Shown: positions 1 through 5,659 of the stretch, piece by piece
How the letters are laid out: the number at the start of each line of letters is the position of its first letter
Position numbering within the stretch: position 1 is the first letter of the stretch
From: Desulfatitalea sp.
GTDB taxonomy: Bacteria; Desulfobacterota; Desulfobacteria; Desulfobacterales; Desulfosarcinaceae
Assembly: GCA_013041835.1 (NCBI GenBank)
Contig: JABDRH010000376.1
Span: 1-6,211 of the forward strand
Direction: 5' to 3'
Length of the DNA stretch: 6,211 bases
Program-made: the position numbers and the translations under genes
Notes under the pieces: generated by a model
The model's database searches: none
Told to the model about the DNA's origin: nothing
The model's input: the letters and a program-made list of their open reading frames with translations, nothing else

Positions 1-957
1 GATCAAGGCCGATAAATCCTCCAGGCGAGGTTGGTTTGGGGTCATGCAGGCGCAGGGGATCTTCAGGTAGCGCTCGGCCATGGCACCAATAGGATCGCCA
101 CTGTTTTCCTGGAAGCGGCCGGCAAAGGCCTTTATACCCGTGCAGGCGTCGGGGGCCACCACGATGCCGCCGGCATTTTCGATGACTTTGAAGATCTTGG
201 TGGCATCGCCGCCCACCGGGCAGCCTGTGACCAGTACCCGCTGTGCGTTGGGTGTACCGAAATGAAGGCCGTCGCCGACACGCTTTTCCAACCGTTGCAA
301 GAGCTTTTCCAGGATGGGCACCATCTCCTGTCCCGTGGCGACCTGTGCCAAAAAGCCCACATCGTAGATTTCGGTCCAATGCAAGGCCGATGGTTTGCGC
401 GCAGCATAATCAAAGATCTGTTGCATCAAGGCATTTTTACGGTTGGCCAACTGCAGGCCGGCCTCAATCTTATCTTCATCAGCCCTGCAGCCGAACTGCT
501 GTTCCAGAAAAGCCCGCAGCCTCAAAATCATTTGGCGCCAGTTGCGCAGCGCCTCGGCCTCGTCGGGCACCTGGGGCAAATCCATCACATGGGTGGGTTT
601 GATGTCGGCGATCAGTTCGAACATCTTCTTCTTGCCGTCGCAGGTGGTCTCGGCGATGACCGCCTGGGAAAGGCCGTAGAACGGGCAGGTGCCCTCTATG
701 ATAAATCCGTAGCTGGATTTGATCAGGGGGCAAAGGTTGACCGGCAATACAGTTTCGGCTGCGTCGATGGGCACCCGCGAAAACGCGCACAGCACGGCGG
801 GCACCAGCCCCATGGCCTGAATCAGCTCGATGGGCGCATAACCGCAGTAAATGCCCACCACGCCCGCGCCGTCCAGCTTGCGCTGCCGAACGTAATTTAG
901 GACCCTTTTGGCCGGCTCACCGGCAAAACCGTCATCCATCAAAGGTGGAACAACCAT
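1..957 (-). CDS. 2-hydroxyacyl-CoA dehydratase/BcrC-family protein, YjiM/double-cubane type (3' end outside window)
   Basis: The first 319 codons are present; the frame is open to base 1. The start is ATG at 957 with GGGAGGG seven bases upstream. Family members bind [4Fe-4S] clusters and remove water from 2-hydroxyacyl-CoA through ketyl radicals, or, in DCCP, carry an [Fe8S9] double-cubane cluster that reduces small molecules; both need the ATPase encoded just upstream. Cys-bearing motifs: GIYCGYAPIEL (Cys38), VLCAF (Cys57), NLCPLIKSSYGF (Cys76), EGTCPFYG (Cys91), ETTCDGKKKM (Cys106), VTGCPVGG (Cys246), DACTGIKA (Cys272) and PCACMTPNQPRL (Cys302, Cys304). From memory of E. coli YjiM, nearly all of these recur there at matching places, better than in two-subunit HgdA/HgdB types. 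YjiM has about 380 residues, so roughly 60, including a further conserved Cys, should lie beyond the edge. The natural substrate of YjiM/DCCP proteins is unknown. A second dehydratase subunit could lie downstream, out of view, and would change the call. Confidence 0.88.
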   Translation of the reverse strand, partial: MVVPPLMDDGFAGEPAKRVLNYVRQRKLDGAGVVGIYCGYAPIELIQAMGLVPAVLCAFSRVPIDAAETVLPVNLCPLIKSSYGFIIEGTCPFYGLSQAVIAETTCDGKKKMFELIADIKPTHVMDLPQVPDEAEALRNWRQMILRLRAFLEQQFGCRADEDKIEAGLQLANRKNALMQQIFDYAARKPSALHWTEIYDVGFLAQVATGQEMVPILEKLLQRLEKRVGDGLHFGTPNAQRVLVTGCPVGGDATKIFKVIENAGGIVVAPDACTGIKAFAGRFQENSGDPIGAMAERYLKIPCACMTPNQPRLEDLSALI

Positions 958-971
958 TATCTTTCCCTCCC

Positions 972-1001
972 AAGACCGCTGGTCTTCTCCCGCACAAGAC
1001 C
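972..1001 (-). repeat. Three-arm repeat able to form two alternative hairpins before the dehydratase gene
   Basis: In the 77-bp spacer (958-1034) the minus strand carries GGTCTT (1001-996), then AAGACC (986-981), then GGTCTT (977-972). The middle arm can pair with either outer arm, with loops of nine or three bases. The third arm touches the dehydratase Shine-Dalgarno GGGAGGG just downstream. No T-run follows, so termination is unlikely. RNA switching, mRNA processing or stabilisation between the two cistrons are possible; the 6-bp stems are modest and may be chance. Confidence 0.4.
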
Positions 1002-1034
1002 TAATGGTGCAGACATAATCAATTCCATGGGGCG

Positions 1035-1802
1035 CTACTGCCTCCCTGCCGCCTCCATGGCCAACAACGCCGCGCCATAAGCTCCGGCGAACTGGGGGGC
1101 TTGCGGAGCCACCACACGGCGGCCCAGTTTTCGGGTCAAAAGCTCCCGCAAACACGCGTTGTTGGCCACACCGCCGGTAAAGACAATCTCGCCTTCGGGA
1201 GCCACGCGATGAAGCATGGCCGCCACACGGCGCATGACGCTGGCGTGCAGCCCCAGGGCGATGGCCTGGCGGTTGCAACCCTTTGCGATAAGGGATGTAA
1301 CCTCCGATTCGGCAAAAACCGTGCACATGCTGGAAATTGTAACTTCATCGTCTGCCAGCAGGGCTTGGTCGCCAAACACGTCGATGGCAAAGCCCAAGGT
1401 GCGCGCCATGATCTCCAGGAATTTGCCCGTACCCGCGGCGCAGCGGTCGTTCATTTCAAACTTCTTCACCCGACCGTTATCAGCCAGGGCAATGGCCTTG
1501 CTATCCTGGCCGCCGATATCCAATACGCTGCGGGCTTCAGGGAAAAGGGCTCGGGCCCCCCGGCAATGGGCCTTGATTTCGGTAATCGTTGGGGCCTCTA
1601 AGGCAATTTCAAAAAGATTGCGGCCGTAACCGGTGGCCATAATACCGTCATACGCCACGCCGATAAGCATCTGCCGAACCTCGTGCATGGGATCGAAGCC
1701 GGTGTCGGTCTGGTGCTGCGAAAGCACGCCTGACCGCTCATCCACCACCACCAGCTCGATGGTGCGTGAGCCGATATCGATTCCGGCGAAGCAGGCGCTC
1801 AT
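1035..1802 (-). CDS. 2-hydroxyacyl-CoA dehydratase activase (Fe-S ASKHA ATPase, YjiL-like)
   Basis: This family (HgdC, FldI, YjiL, DCCP reductase) is a homodimeric ATPase with one [4Fe-4S] cluster at the dimer interface. ATP hydrolysis lets it push single electrons at very low potential into the partner dehydratase or double-cubane protein. The 255-aa length is normal. Seen: phosphate loop 1 GIDIGSRTIELVVV (7-20), phosphate loop 2 DIGGQDSK (95-102), cluster ligand Cys121 in NDRCAAGTGKFLE, cluster ligand Cys160 in SSMCTVFAESE, adenosine motif FTGGVANN (208-215), and GAYGAAL near the C-terminus. Both essential Cys are present. The ATG at 1802 has AAGGGG six bases upstream and directly precedes phosphate loop 1. 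The probable partner gene follows after 77 bp. Length and partner point to the YjiL/DCCP-reductase branch, but that assignment needs a tree. A cytoplasmic, oxygen-sensitive enzyme of anaerobic metabolism is expected. Confidence 0.93.
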   Translation of the reverse strand: MSACFAGIDIGSRTIELVVVDERSGVLSQHQTDTGFDPMHEVRQMLIGVAYDGIMATGYGRNLFEIALEAPTITEIKAHCRGARALFPEARSVLDIGGQDSKAIALADNGRVKKFEMNDRCAAGTGKFLEIMARTLGFAIDVFGDQALLADDEVTISSMCTVFAESEVTSLIAKGCNRQAIALGLHASVMRRVAAMLHRVAPEGEIVFTGGVANNACLRELLTRKLGRRVVAPQAPQFAGAYGAALLAMEAAGRQ

Positions 1803-1805
1803 CTT

Positions 1806-1904
1806 CTACCCCTTGATCTGCTCAAGGATGCATTGCATGCGCAGGCGACGCTGAGTTTCACTTTTTTCATAGCTGTCTCGAAGGAGCCAAGGTTTTTCCG
1901 TCAT
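1806..1904 (-). CDS. Candidate small protein or leader peptide (32 aa) upstream of the activase
   Basis: I do not recognise this ORF. ATG at 1904 is preceded by AAGGGG with six bases between, and a TAA in frame 11 codons upstream shows it is not the tail of something longer. It begins MTEKPWLLRDSYEKSETQRR and continues LRMQCILEQIKG, then TAG. The peptide is charged, probably largely helical, with a single Cys at position 25, one Trp, and no membrane segment or signal peptide. Its stop is one codon (AAG) before the activase ATG and in the same frame. The activase ribosome-binding site, also AAGGGG with six bases of spacing, lies inside its last codons. This is the layout of translational coupling. 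It may be a true small partner of the Fe-S ATPase, a regulatory leader peptide, or a chance ORF; ribosome-binding site and placement favour translation. Confidence 0.5.
   Translation of the reverse strand: MTEKPWLLRDSYEKSETQRRLRMQCILEQIKG
1811..1827 (-). promoter_or_regulatory. Hairpin overlapping the activase ribosome-binding site
   Basis: On the minus strand CCTTGA and TCAAGG are separated by five bases (GCAGA). The 3' arm contains AAGG of the AAGGGG ribosome-binding site used by the ATG at 1802, so the folded RNA would partly hide it. The hairpin lies within the last codons of the small ORF, so a ribosome translating that ORF would open it. The stem is only six base pairs, and its effect is inferred. 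Confidence 0.35.
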
Positions 1905-1937
1905 GCGCGGCCCCTTGGTATGGTGGACAAATCGTTA

Positions 1938-1956
1938 GGCCATATCGCATATGGCC
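1938..1956. repeat. Perfect 8+8 bp inverted repeat, possible operator or hairpin
   Basis: GGCCATAT and ATATGGCC are separated by three bases (CGC on the plus strand), a 19-bp perfect dyad. It lies in the 139-bp gap between coaX and the left-hand operon, 33 bp upstream of the small ORF at 1904. No T-run follows on either strand, so a classical intrinsic terminator is unlikely. It could be a repressor or activator site for the dehydratase operon, or a 5'-UTR hairpin. The rest of the gap is AT-rich, with short palindromes (TTGATCAA at 1963-1970, TTCAATTGAA at 2012-2021) to which I give no function. Confidence 0.45.
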
Positions 1957-1962
1957 CGCCAA
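1947..1962 (-). promoter_or_regulatory. Candidate sigma-54 promoter for the activase/dehydratase operon
   Basis: The minus strand reads TTGGC, eight bases, then TGC, with GG and GC exactly ten bases apart, the invariant layout of -24/-12 promoters (consensus TGGCACG-N4-TTGC). TGGC and TGC match; the positions between match poorly. Transcription would start near 1935 and leave about 31 nt of leader before the small ORF. The element overlaps the inverted repeat at 1938-1956, so the fit may be accidental. I found no better sigma-70 pair in the gap. Confidence 0.25.
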
Positions 1963-2043
1963 TTGATCAAAGTGTTAATTTTGATAAGTGCTCAGGGGGA
2001 CTATCGAAATGTTCAATTGAAAGAGCGGAAAATGCTGATCATC

Positions 2044-2808
2044 CTACAAACGCGATGCGATAATCTTCAACCCCTCAAGGGTCAGGTTGGGTTCGACGGC
2101 TTCGATGGAGCTGGCGGCATGCTGGATCAGAGACGCCAGGCCACCGGTGGCAATCACCTTGCACTGCGTATTCATTTCCGCCTGAATACGCTGCACCATT
2201 CCGTCCACCAGTCCGGCATAACCGAAGATGATGCCCGATTGAATGCTACCGATGGTGTCCTTGCCCACCACACGGGATGGGGGTTGAAAGATTTCCACGC
2301 GGGGCAGTTTGGACGCCCTGGCAAACAATGCCTCGGCACTGATACCGATGCCCGGACTTATGGCGCCGCCTAAATATTGTCCTTGCGCCGAGATGACATC
2401 AAAAGTAGTGGCCGTGCCGAAATCGATCACGATCAACGCAGTGCGGTATCGGGCATATGCCCCCACGGCATTGACGATGCGGTCGGCCCCCACTTCGTTG
2501 GGGTTGTGGTAGAGAATGGGCATGGCCGGATAGGACTTGGCATCGATCCAATGGGGCGCCCGTCCCATATATTTTCGGCTGAAAGAGTCCAAAATGGTCA
2601 CCATGGGCGGCATTACACACGAAATGACGACCTTTTCCACATCGCTGAATGCGATTTGACTCTGGGTAAACAGGCCAACGGCCAACACGCTGAATTCATC
2701 CTCGGTGGTATTGTATTCGGTACGGATGCGCCAATTTTGGACCAGACGGTCCTTGTCAAAAACACCCATCACAATGTTGGTATTACCGACATCAATAACC
2801 AGGAGCAT
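2044..2808 (-). CDS. coaX: Type III pantothenate kinase
   Basis: CoaX phosphorylates pantothenate, the first step from vitamin B5 to coenzyme A. Unlike type I CoaA, the family is generally not feedback-inhibited by CoA and needs a monovalent cation. The 254-aa length is typical. ASKHA-fold motifs are seen: DVGNTNIVMGVF (6-17, phosphate-binding loop 1), NEVGADRIVNA (104-114) with catalytic Asp109, DFGTATTFD (129-137) and GGAISPG (147-153). The ATG at 2808 has AAGGA at 2816-2820, 7 nt upstream. The gene follows folP after 17 bp and is probably the last gene of this operon, since a 139-bp gap follows its TAG stop. No U-tailed terminator hairpin is evident behind it. The biotin ligase gene birA, a frequent coaX neighbour elsewhere, is not in the window. 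Confidence 0.95.
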   Translation of the reverse strand: MLLVIDVGNTNIVMGVFDKDRLVQNWRIRTEYNTTEDEFSVLAVGLFTQSQIAFSDVEKVVISCVMPPMVTILDSFSRKYMGRAPHWIDAKSYPAMPILYHNPNEVGADRIVNAVGAYARYRTALIVIDFGTATTFDVISAQGQYLGGAISPGIGISAEALFARASKLPRVEIFQPPSRVVGKDTIGSIQSGIIFGYAGLVDGMVQRIQAEMNTQCKVIATGGLASLIQHAASSIEAVEPNLTLEGLKIIASRL

Positions 2809-2825
2809 GGCGAAATCCTTTCATT

Positions 2826-3692
2826 TCAAGAGGTTCGAATCGCATCCACTATCGTCACCATCGCTTTGGTGTTGGCCACGTCGTGCACTCGGACAATGTG
2901 GGCGCCATTGATGATGGCCATGGCCAATGCCGCCTGGGTGCCGGTTTCGACTTCAGGACGATCCACAGTCAGCGCTGCATCGGCCCCCGAAGCCAGCAGT
3001 TTTCGAATAAATGCTTTGCGCGATGGGCCGATGAGGATGGGCGCCTCCAGTTCAGAGAGCCTGCCAAGCTGTTGGATGATCTTCAGGTTGTGGGAAATGG
3101 TCTTTCCGAAACCGATGCCCGGATCAATGATGAGGTGTGTTTTGGGGATACCGGCAGCCGTGGCCTGCGCCATGGCAGACTTCAGATACGCTATGATTTC
3201 CGCCATCAGGTCGTCGTAGTGGGGGTTGATCTGCATGGTACGCGGCGATCCCTTCATGTGCATCAGAATCACCGGCACACCCCAGCGGGCGGCGGTTTCC
3301 GCCATGCGCGGGTCCATGGTTAACGCGCTGATATCGTTAATCATGGCCGCACCGGCCGCCAAGGCGGCTTCGGCCACTTCGGCCTTGGTGGTGTCGATAG
3401 AGACGGGTATCGGGAAGGTGGCGGCCAGCCGTTCGATGACCGGCACGACCCTGTCAATTTCGGCTTGGGCGGGGACCTGCTCGGCAAAGGGGCGGGTCGA
3501 CTCACCGCCGATATCGATGATATCCGCGCCAGCCGCTATCAATTGTTGTGCCTGGACCTCTGCGGCGTCTACACCGTAGAATCGTCCCCCGTCGGAAAAC
3601 GAATCGGGCGTGACGTTGACAATTCCCATGATGGCGGTGCGAGGCCCAAGCGTCAGGTGAAAGTTAGACCAGCGCAACGTGTGGGGGTACAT
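2826..3692 (-). CDS. folP: Dihydropteroate synthase
   Basis: DHPS condenses 6-hydroxymethyl-7,8-dihydropterin diphosphate with p-aminobenzoate to give 7,8-dihydropteroate in folate synthesis; it is the sulfonamide target. The 288-aa product has the normal length for a single-domain TIM-barrel DHPS. Seen: MGIVNVTPDSFSDGG (22-36, diphosphate and pABA loop 1), DIGGESTRP (60-68, loop 2), SIDTTK (98-103), IND (118-120), MHMKGSPRTMQ (144-154), DPGIGFGKT (190-198, pterin pocket), GPSRKAF (222-228) and RVHDV (268-272). Loop 2 continues as RPFA, not the RPGA of E. coli; I take this as ordinary variation and not as a resistance marker. The ATG lies 6 bp after the ftsH stop. Only a weak TAGG, overlapping that stop, can serve as ribosome-binding site, so translation is probably coupled to ftsH. 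It ends 17 bp before coaX. Confidence 0.96.
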   Translation of the reverse strand: MYPHTLRWSNFHLTLGPRTAIMGIVNVTPDSFSDGGRFYGVDAAEVQAQQLIAAGADIIDIGGESTRPFAEQVPAQAEIDRVVPVIERLAATFPIPVSIDTTKAEVAEAALAAGAAMINDISALTMDPRMAETAARWGVPVILMHMKGSPRTMQINPHYDDLMAEIIAYLKSAMAQATAAGIPKTHLIIDPGIGFGKTISHNLKIIQQLGRLSELEAPILIGPSRKAFIRKLLASGADAALTVDRPEVETGTQAALAMAIINGAHIVRVHDVANTKAMVTIVDAIRTS

Positions 3693-3698
3693 GGCGGC

Positions 3699-5576
3699 CT
3701 AATGCGCGGTGCTATCCGCACGATTATCGGCTTGAGCGGCCACTGCTCCCTGAGCATCGATTTGTTCTTCTGGGCGATGCAGATCCGCATCCGGTTTCAT
3801 GGAGAGAACCAGCTCATCAAGCTCCTTGCCAAGCACCGTCTCTTTTTCCAGCAACATTTTGGCCAGGGCATGTAAAACATCGACATGTTCTTTGAGCACG
3901 TCTTTGGCGCGTTGATAGGAGCGTTTGATCAGGCCGGCCACTTCAGCATCGATCTTTTTGGCCGTCGCCTCGGAATAATCCCGGTGTTGAGCGATTTCAC
4001 GCCCCAAAAAGACCTGCTCCTCCCCCTGGGCGTAGGACAAGGGCCCTAATTCCTCGCTCATGCCCCAGTTGCGGATCATCTGCTGAGCGAGTTCTGTGGC
4101 CTGTTTGATATCATTGGAGGCACCGGTGCTGATGCGTTTGAAGACCAGTTCTTCGGCCACTCGGCCGCCAAAGGCGACGGCCAGCTCACTTTCCAACTGG
4201 TCCTTGTATTTGAAATCACGCTCCTCGGGCAGGAACCAGGTCACGCCGGCGGCCCGACCCCGGGGGATAATGGTGATTTTATTGACAGCATCGGTCTCCG
4301 GAAGGAAGCGGGCCACCAAGGCGTGCCCACCTTCATGATATGCGGTGGTTTTTCGGTCCTCCTCGCGGATCACCTTGGATTTACGCTCCAGGCCCATGTA
4401 AACCTTGTCCTTGGCATCCTCGAAGTCCGCCATTTCCAACTTCTCTTTGCCGCGCTTGGCCGCCAGAAGAGCCGCTTCATTGACTAAGTTCTCCAGGTCG
4501 GCGCCGGAGAAGCCGGGTGTGCCTTTGGCTAAATTGGTAGCGTTCACATCCGTACCCACCGGGGTTTTTTTCATGTGCACCGAAAGGATCTTTTCCCGGC
4601 CGCGGATATCGGGCAAGCTCACCACTACCTGCCGGTCGAAACGCCCTGGCCTTAGTAAGGCGGGATCAAGAACGTCGGGCCGGTTGGTGGCCGAAATCAA
4701 AATGACACCCTCATTGGACTCGAAACCGTCCATTTCCACCAGCAACTGGTTCAAGGTCTGTTCACGCTCGTCGTGGCCACCGCCCAATCCAGCGCCCCGG
4801 TGACGTCCCACGGCATCGATTTCGTCGATGAAAATGATGCAAGGCGCATTTTTTTTACCTTGGACAAACAGATCGCGCACTCGCGAGGCGCCCACGCCGA
4901 CAAACATCTCCACAAAATCCGAGCCGGAGATGCTAAAAAAGGGAACGCCCGCCTCACCGGCGATAGCTCTCGCCAGCAGTGTTTTCCCGGTGCCGGGCGG
5001 CCCCATCAGCAGCACGCCTTTGGGAATCCGGCCGCCTAGGCGGGTAAATTTCTTGGGATCGCGCAAAAACTCGACCACCTCGCTCAACTCCTCTTTGGCT
5101 TCGTCAATGCCGGCAACATCTTCAAAAGTGACCTTTTCCTGGGTATCCGACATCAGGCGCGCGCGGCTTTTCCCGAACGATAGGGCTTTGCCGCCGCCGG
5201 ACTGCATCTGGCGCATGAAAAAGATCCAGACGCCGATGAGCACCAGCATGGGAAACCAGGAGATCAATATATTGTACCATGGTGAATCATTGGGCGGTTT
5301 GGCCTTGATTCGCACATCTTTGATGCGCAGCATTTTGATCAACTCCGGGTCTTCAGGGGTATAGATGCGAAACTTCTGTCCACTGACATCCGTGGCCATA
5401 AGCTCCCGCCCCTGGATCACCGCTTCTTCCACTCGGCCCTCATCCACCATGGCCAGGAATTCAGAGTATCCCAGCGGCTTTTCGGTCAGGTTCTGGGCAT
5501 TGAACATCTTGTAGAGCATAATCATCATCAGGGTGATGACGCACCACAAAGCCAGATTTTTATAAAACGGATTCAA
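3699..5576 (-). CDS. ftsH: ATP-dependent zinc metalloprotease FtsH
   Basis: FtsH is a hexameric inner-membrane AAA+ protease that extracts and degrades misfolded membrane proteins and selected short-lived cytosolic proteins. I read it as 625 aa from a TTG at 5576. Seen in order: TM1 about residues 8-25, a periplasmic segment 26-103, TM2 about 104-121, Walker A GPPGTGKT 192-199, pore motif FVG 224-226, Walker B with IIFIDEID ending at 253, the second region of homology 297-314 with arginine fingers R308 and R311, zinc-binding HEGGH 413-417 (canonical HEAGH), third ligand D488 in STGASNDIK, and an acidic, variable tail. All catalytic residues are present. The TTG start is chosen because AGGAGG lies 7 nt upstream and the protein then begins [11 protein letters not shown], directly before TM1, as in relatives. 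The frame stays open 29 codons further upstream, but that stretch has no ribosome-binding site and does not look like FtsH. The TAG stop is 6 bp from folP, indicating cotranscription. Confidence 0.96.
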   Translation of the reverse strand: MNPFYKNLALWCVITLMMIMLYKMFNAQNLTEKPLGYSEFLAMVDEGRVEEAVIQGRELMATDVSGQKFRIYTPEDPELIKMLRIKDVRIKAKPPNDSPWYNILISWFPMLVLIGVWIFFMRQMQSGGGKALSFGKSRARLMSDTQEKVTFEDVAGIDEAKEELSEVVEFLRDPKKFTRLGGRIPKGVLLMGPPGTGKTLLARAIAGEAGVPFFSISGSDFVEMFVGVGASRVRDLFVQGKKNAPCIIFIDEIDAVGRHRGAGLGGGHDEREQTLNQLLVEMDGFESNEGVILISATNRPDVLDPALLRPGRFDRQVVVSLPDIRGREKILSVHMKKTPVGTDVNATNLAKGTPGFSGADLENLVNEAALLAAKRGKEKLEMADFEDAKDKVYMGLERKSKVIREEDRKTTAYHEGGHALVARFLPETDAVNKITIIPRGRAAGVTWFLPEERDFKYKDQLESELAVAFGGRVAEELVFKRISTGASNDIKQATELAQQMIRNWGMSEELGPLSYAQGEEQVFLGREIAQHRDYSEATAKKIDAEVAGLIKRSYQRAKDVLKEHVDVLHALAKMLLEKETVLGKELDELVLSMKPDADLHRPEEQIDAQGAVAAQADNRADSTAH

Positions 5577-5582
5577 TAAGAT

Positions 5583-5589
5583 ACCTCCT
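5583..5589 (-). promoter_or_regulatory. Shine-Dalgarno sequence that fixes the ftsH TTG start
   Basis: The minus strand reads AGGAGGT here, an almost full complement to the 16S rRNA 3' end. Seven bases separate AGGAGG from the TTG at 5576-5574. No other in-frame start of ftsH has a comparable site, so this decides the start. Pairing a strong site with a weak TTG start may set a moderate translation rate; that is inference. Confidence 0.85.
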
Positions 5590-5659
5590 GCACGGGTTTG
5601 CGCCGCAGCATAACAACAGGGGCTAACATAATGCCCTTTGGGCCTTTTCGCAACACTTA

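Noticed and set aside
31..900. A 289-codon open frame on the plus strand
   Set aside because: It lies wholly antisense to the dehydratase gene, whose Cys motifs are unmistakable. The translation shows no family signature, and long antisense frames are common in GC-biased coding DNA.
1101..1601. A 166-codon open frame on the plus strand
   Set aside because: It is antisense to the activase and low-information, with no ribosome-binding site or motif.
1035..1904. Read-through of the TAG at 1806-1808 (for example as pyrrolysine) to give an N-terminally extended activase
   Set aside because: The activase has its own ATG and ribosome-binding site at the normal family start, and TAG ends several other genes here.
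1887..1918. CCAAGG and CCTTGG arms as a terminator after coaX
   Set aside because: The loop is 20 bases and no T-run follows the stem on the minus strand; the small ORF also begins inside it.
2012..2021. TTCAATTGAA palindrome downstream of coaX
   Set aside because: It is a short AT-rich palindrome, expected by chance in such sequence, with no promoter placed sensibly relative to it.
2377..3219. A 280-codon open frame on the plus strand
   Set aside because: It crosses antisense over coaX and the 3' part of folP. Both are certain genes, and the translation has no recognisable motif.
2826..3692. folP as an acquired sulfonamide-resistance (sul-type) enzyme
   Set aside because: It has the standard chromosomal DHPS motifs, sits in a housekeeping operon, and no mobile element is nearby.
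3735..5576. HEGGH in FtsH (residues 413-417) in place of HEAGH, as a sign of an inactive protease
   Set aside because: The HExxH zinc ligands and catalytic Glu are intact, and Asp488 is present, so the enzyme should be active.
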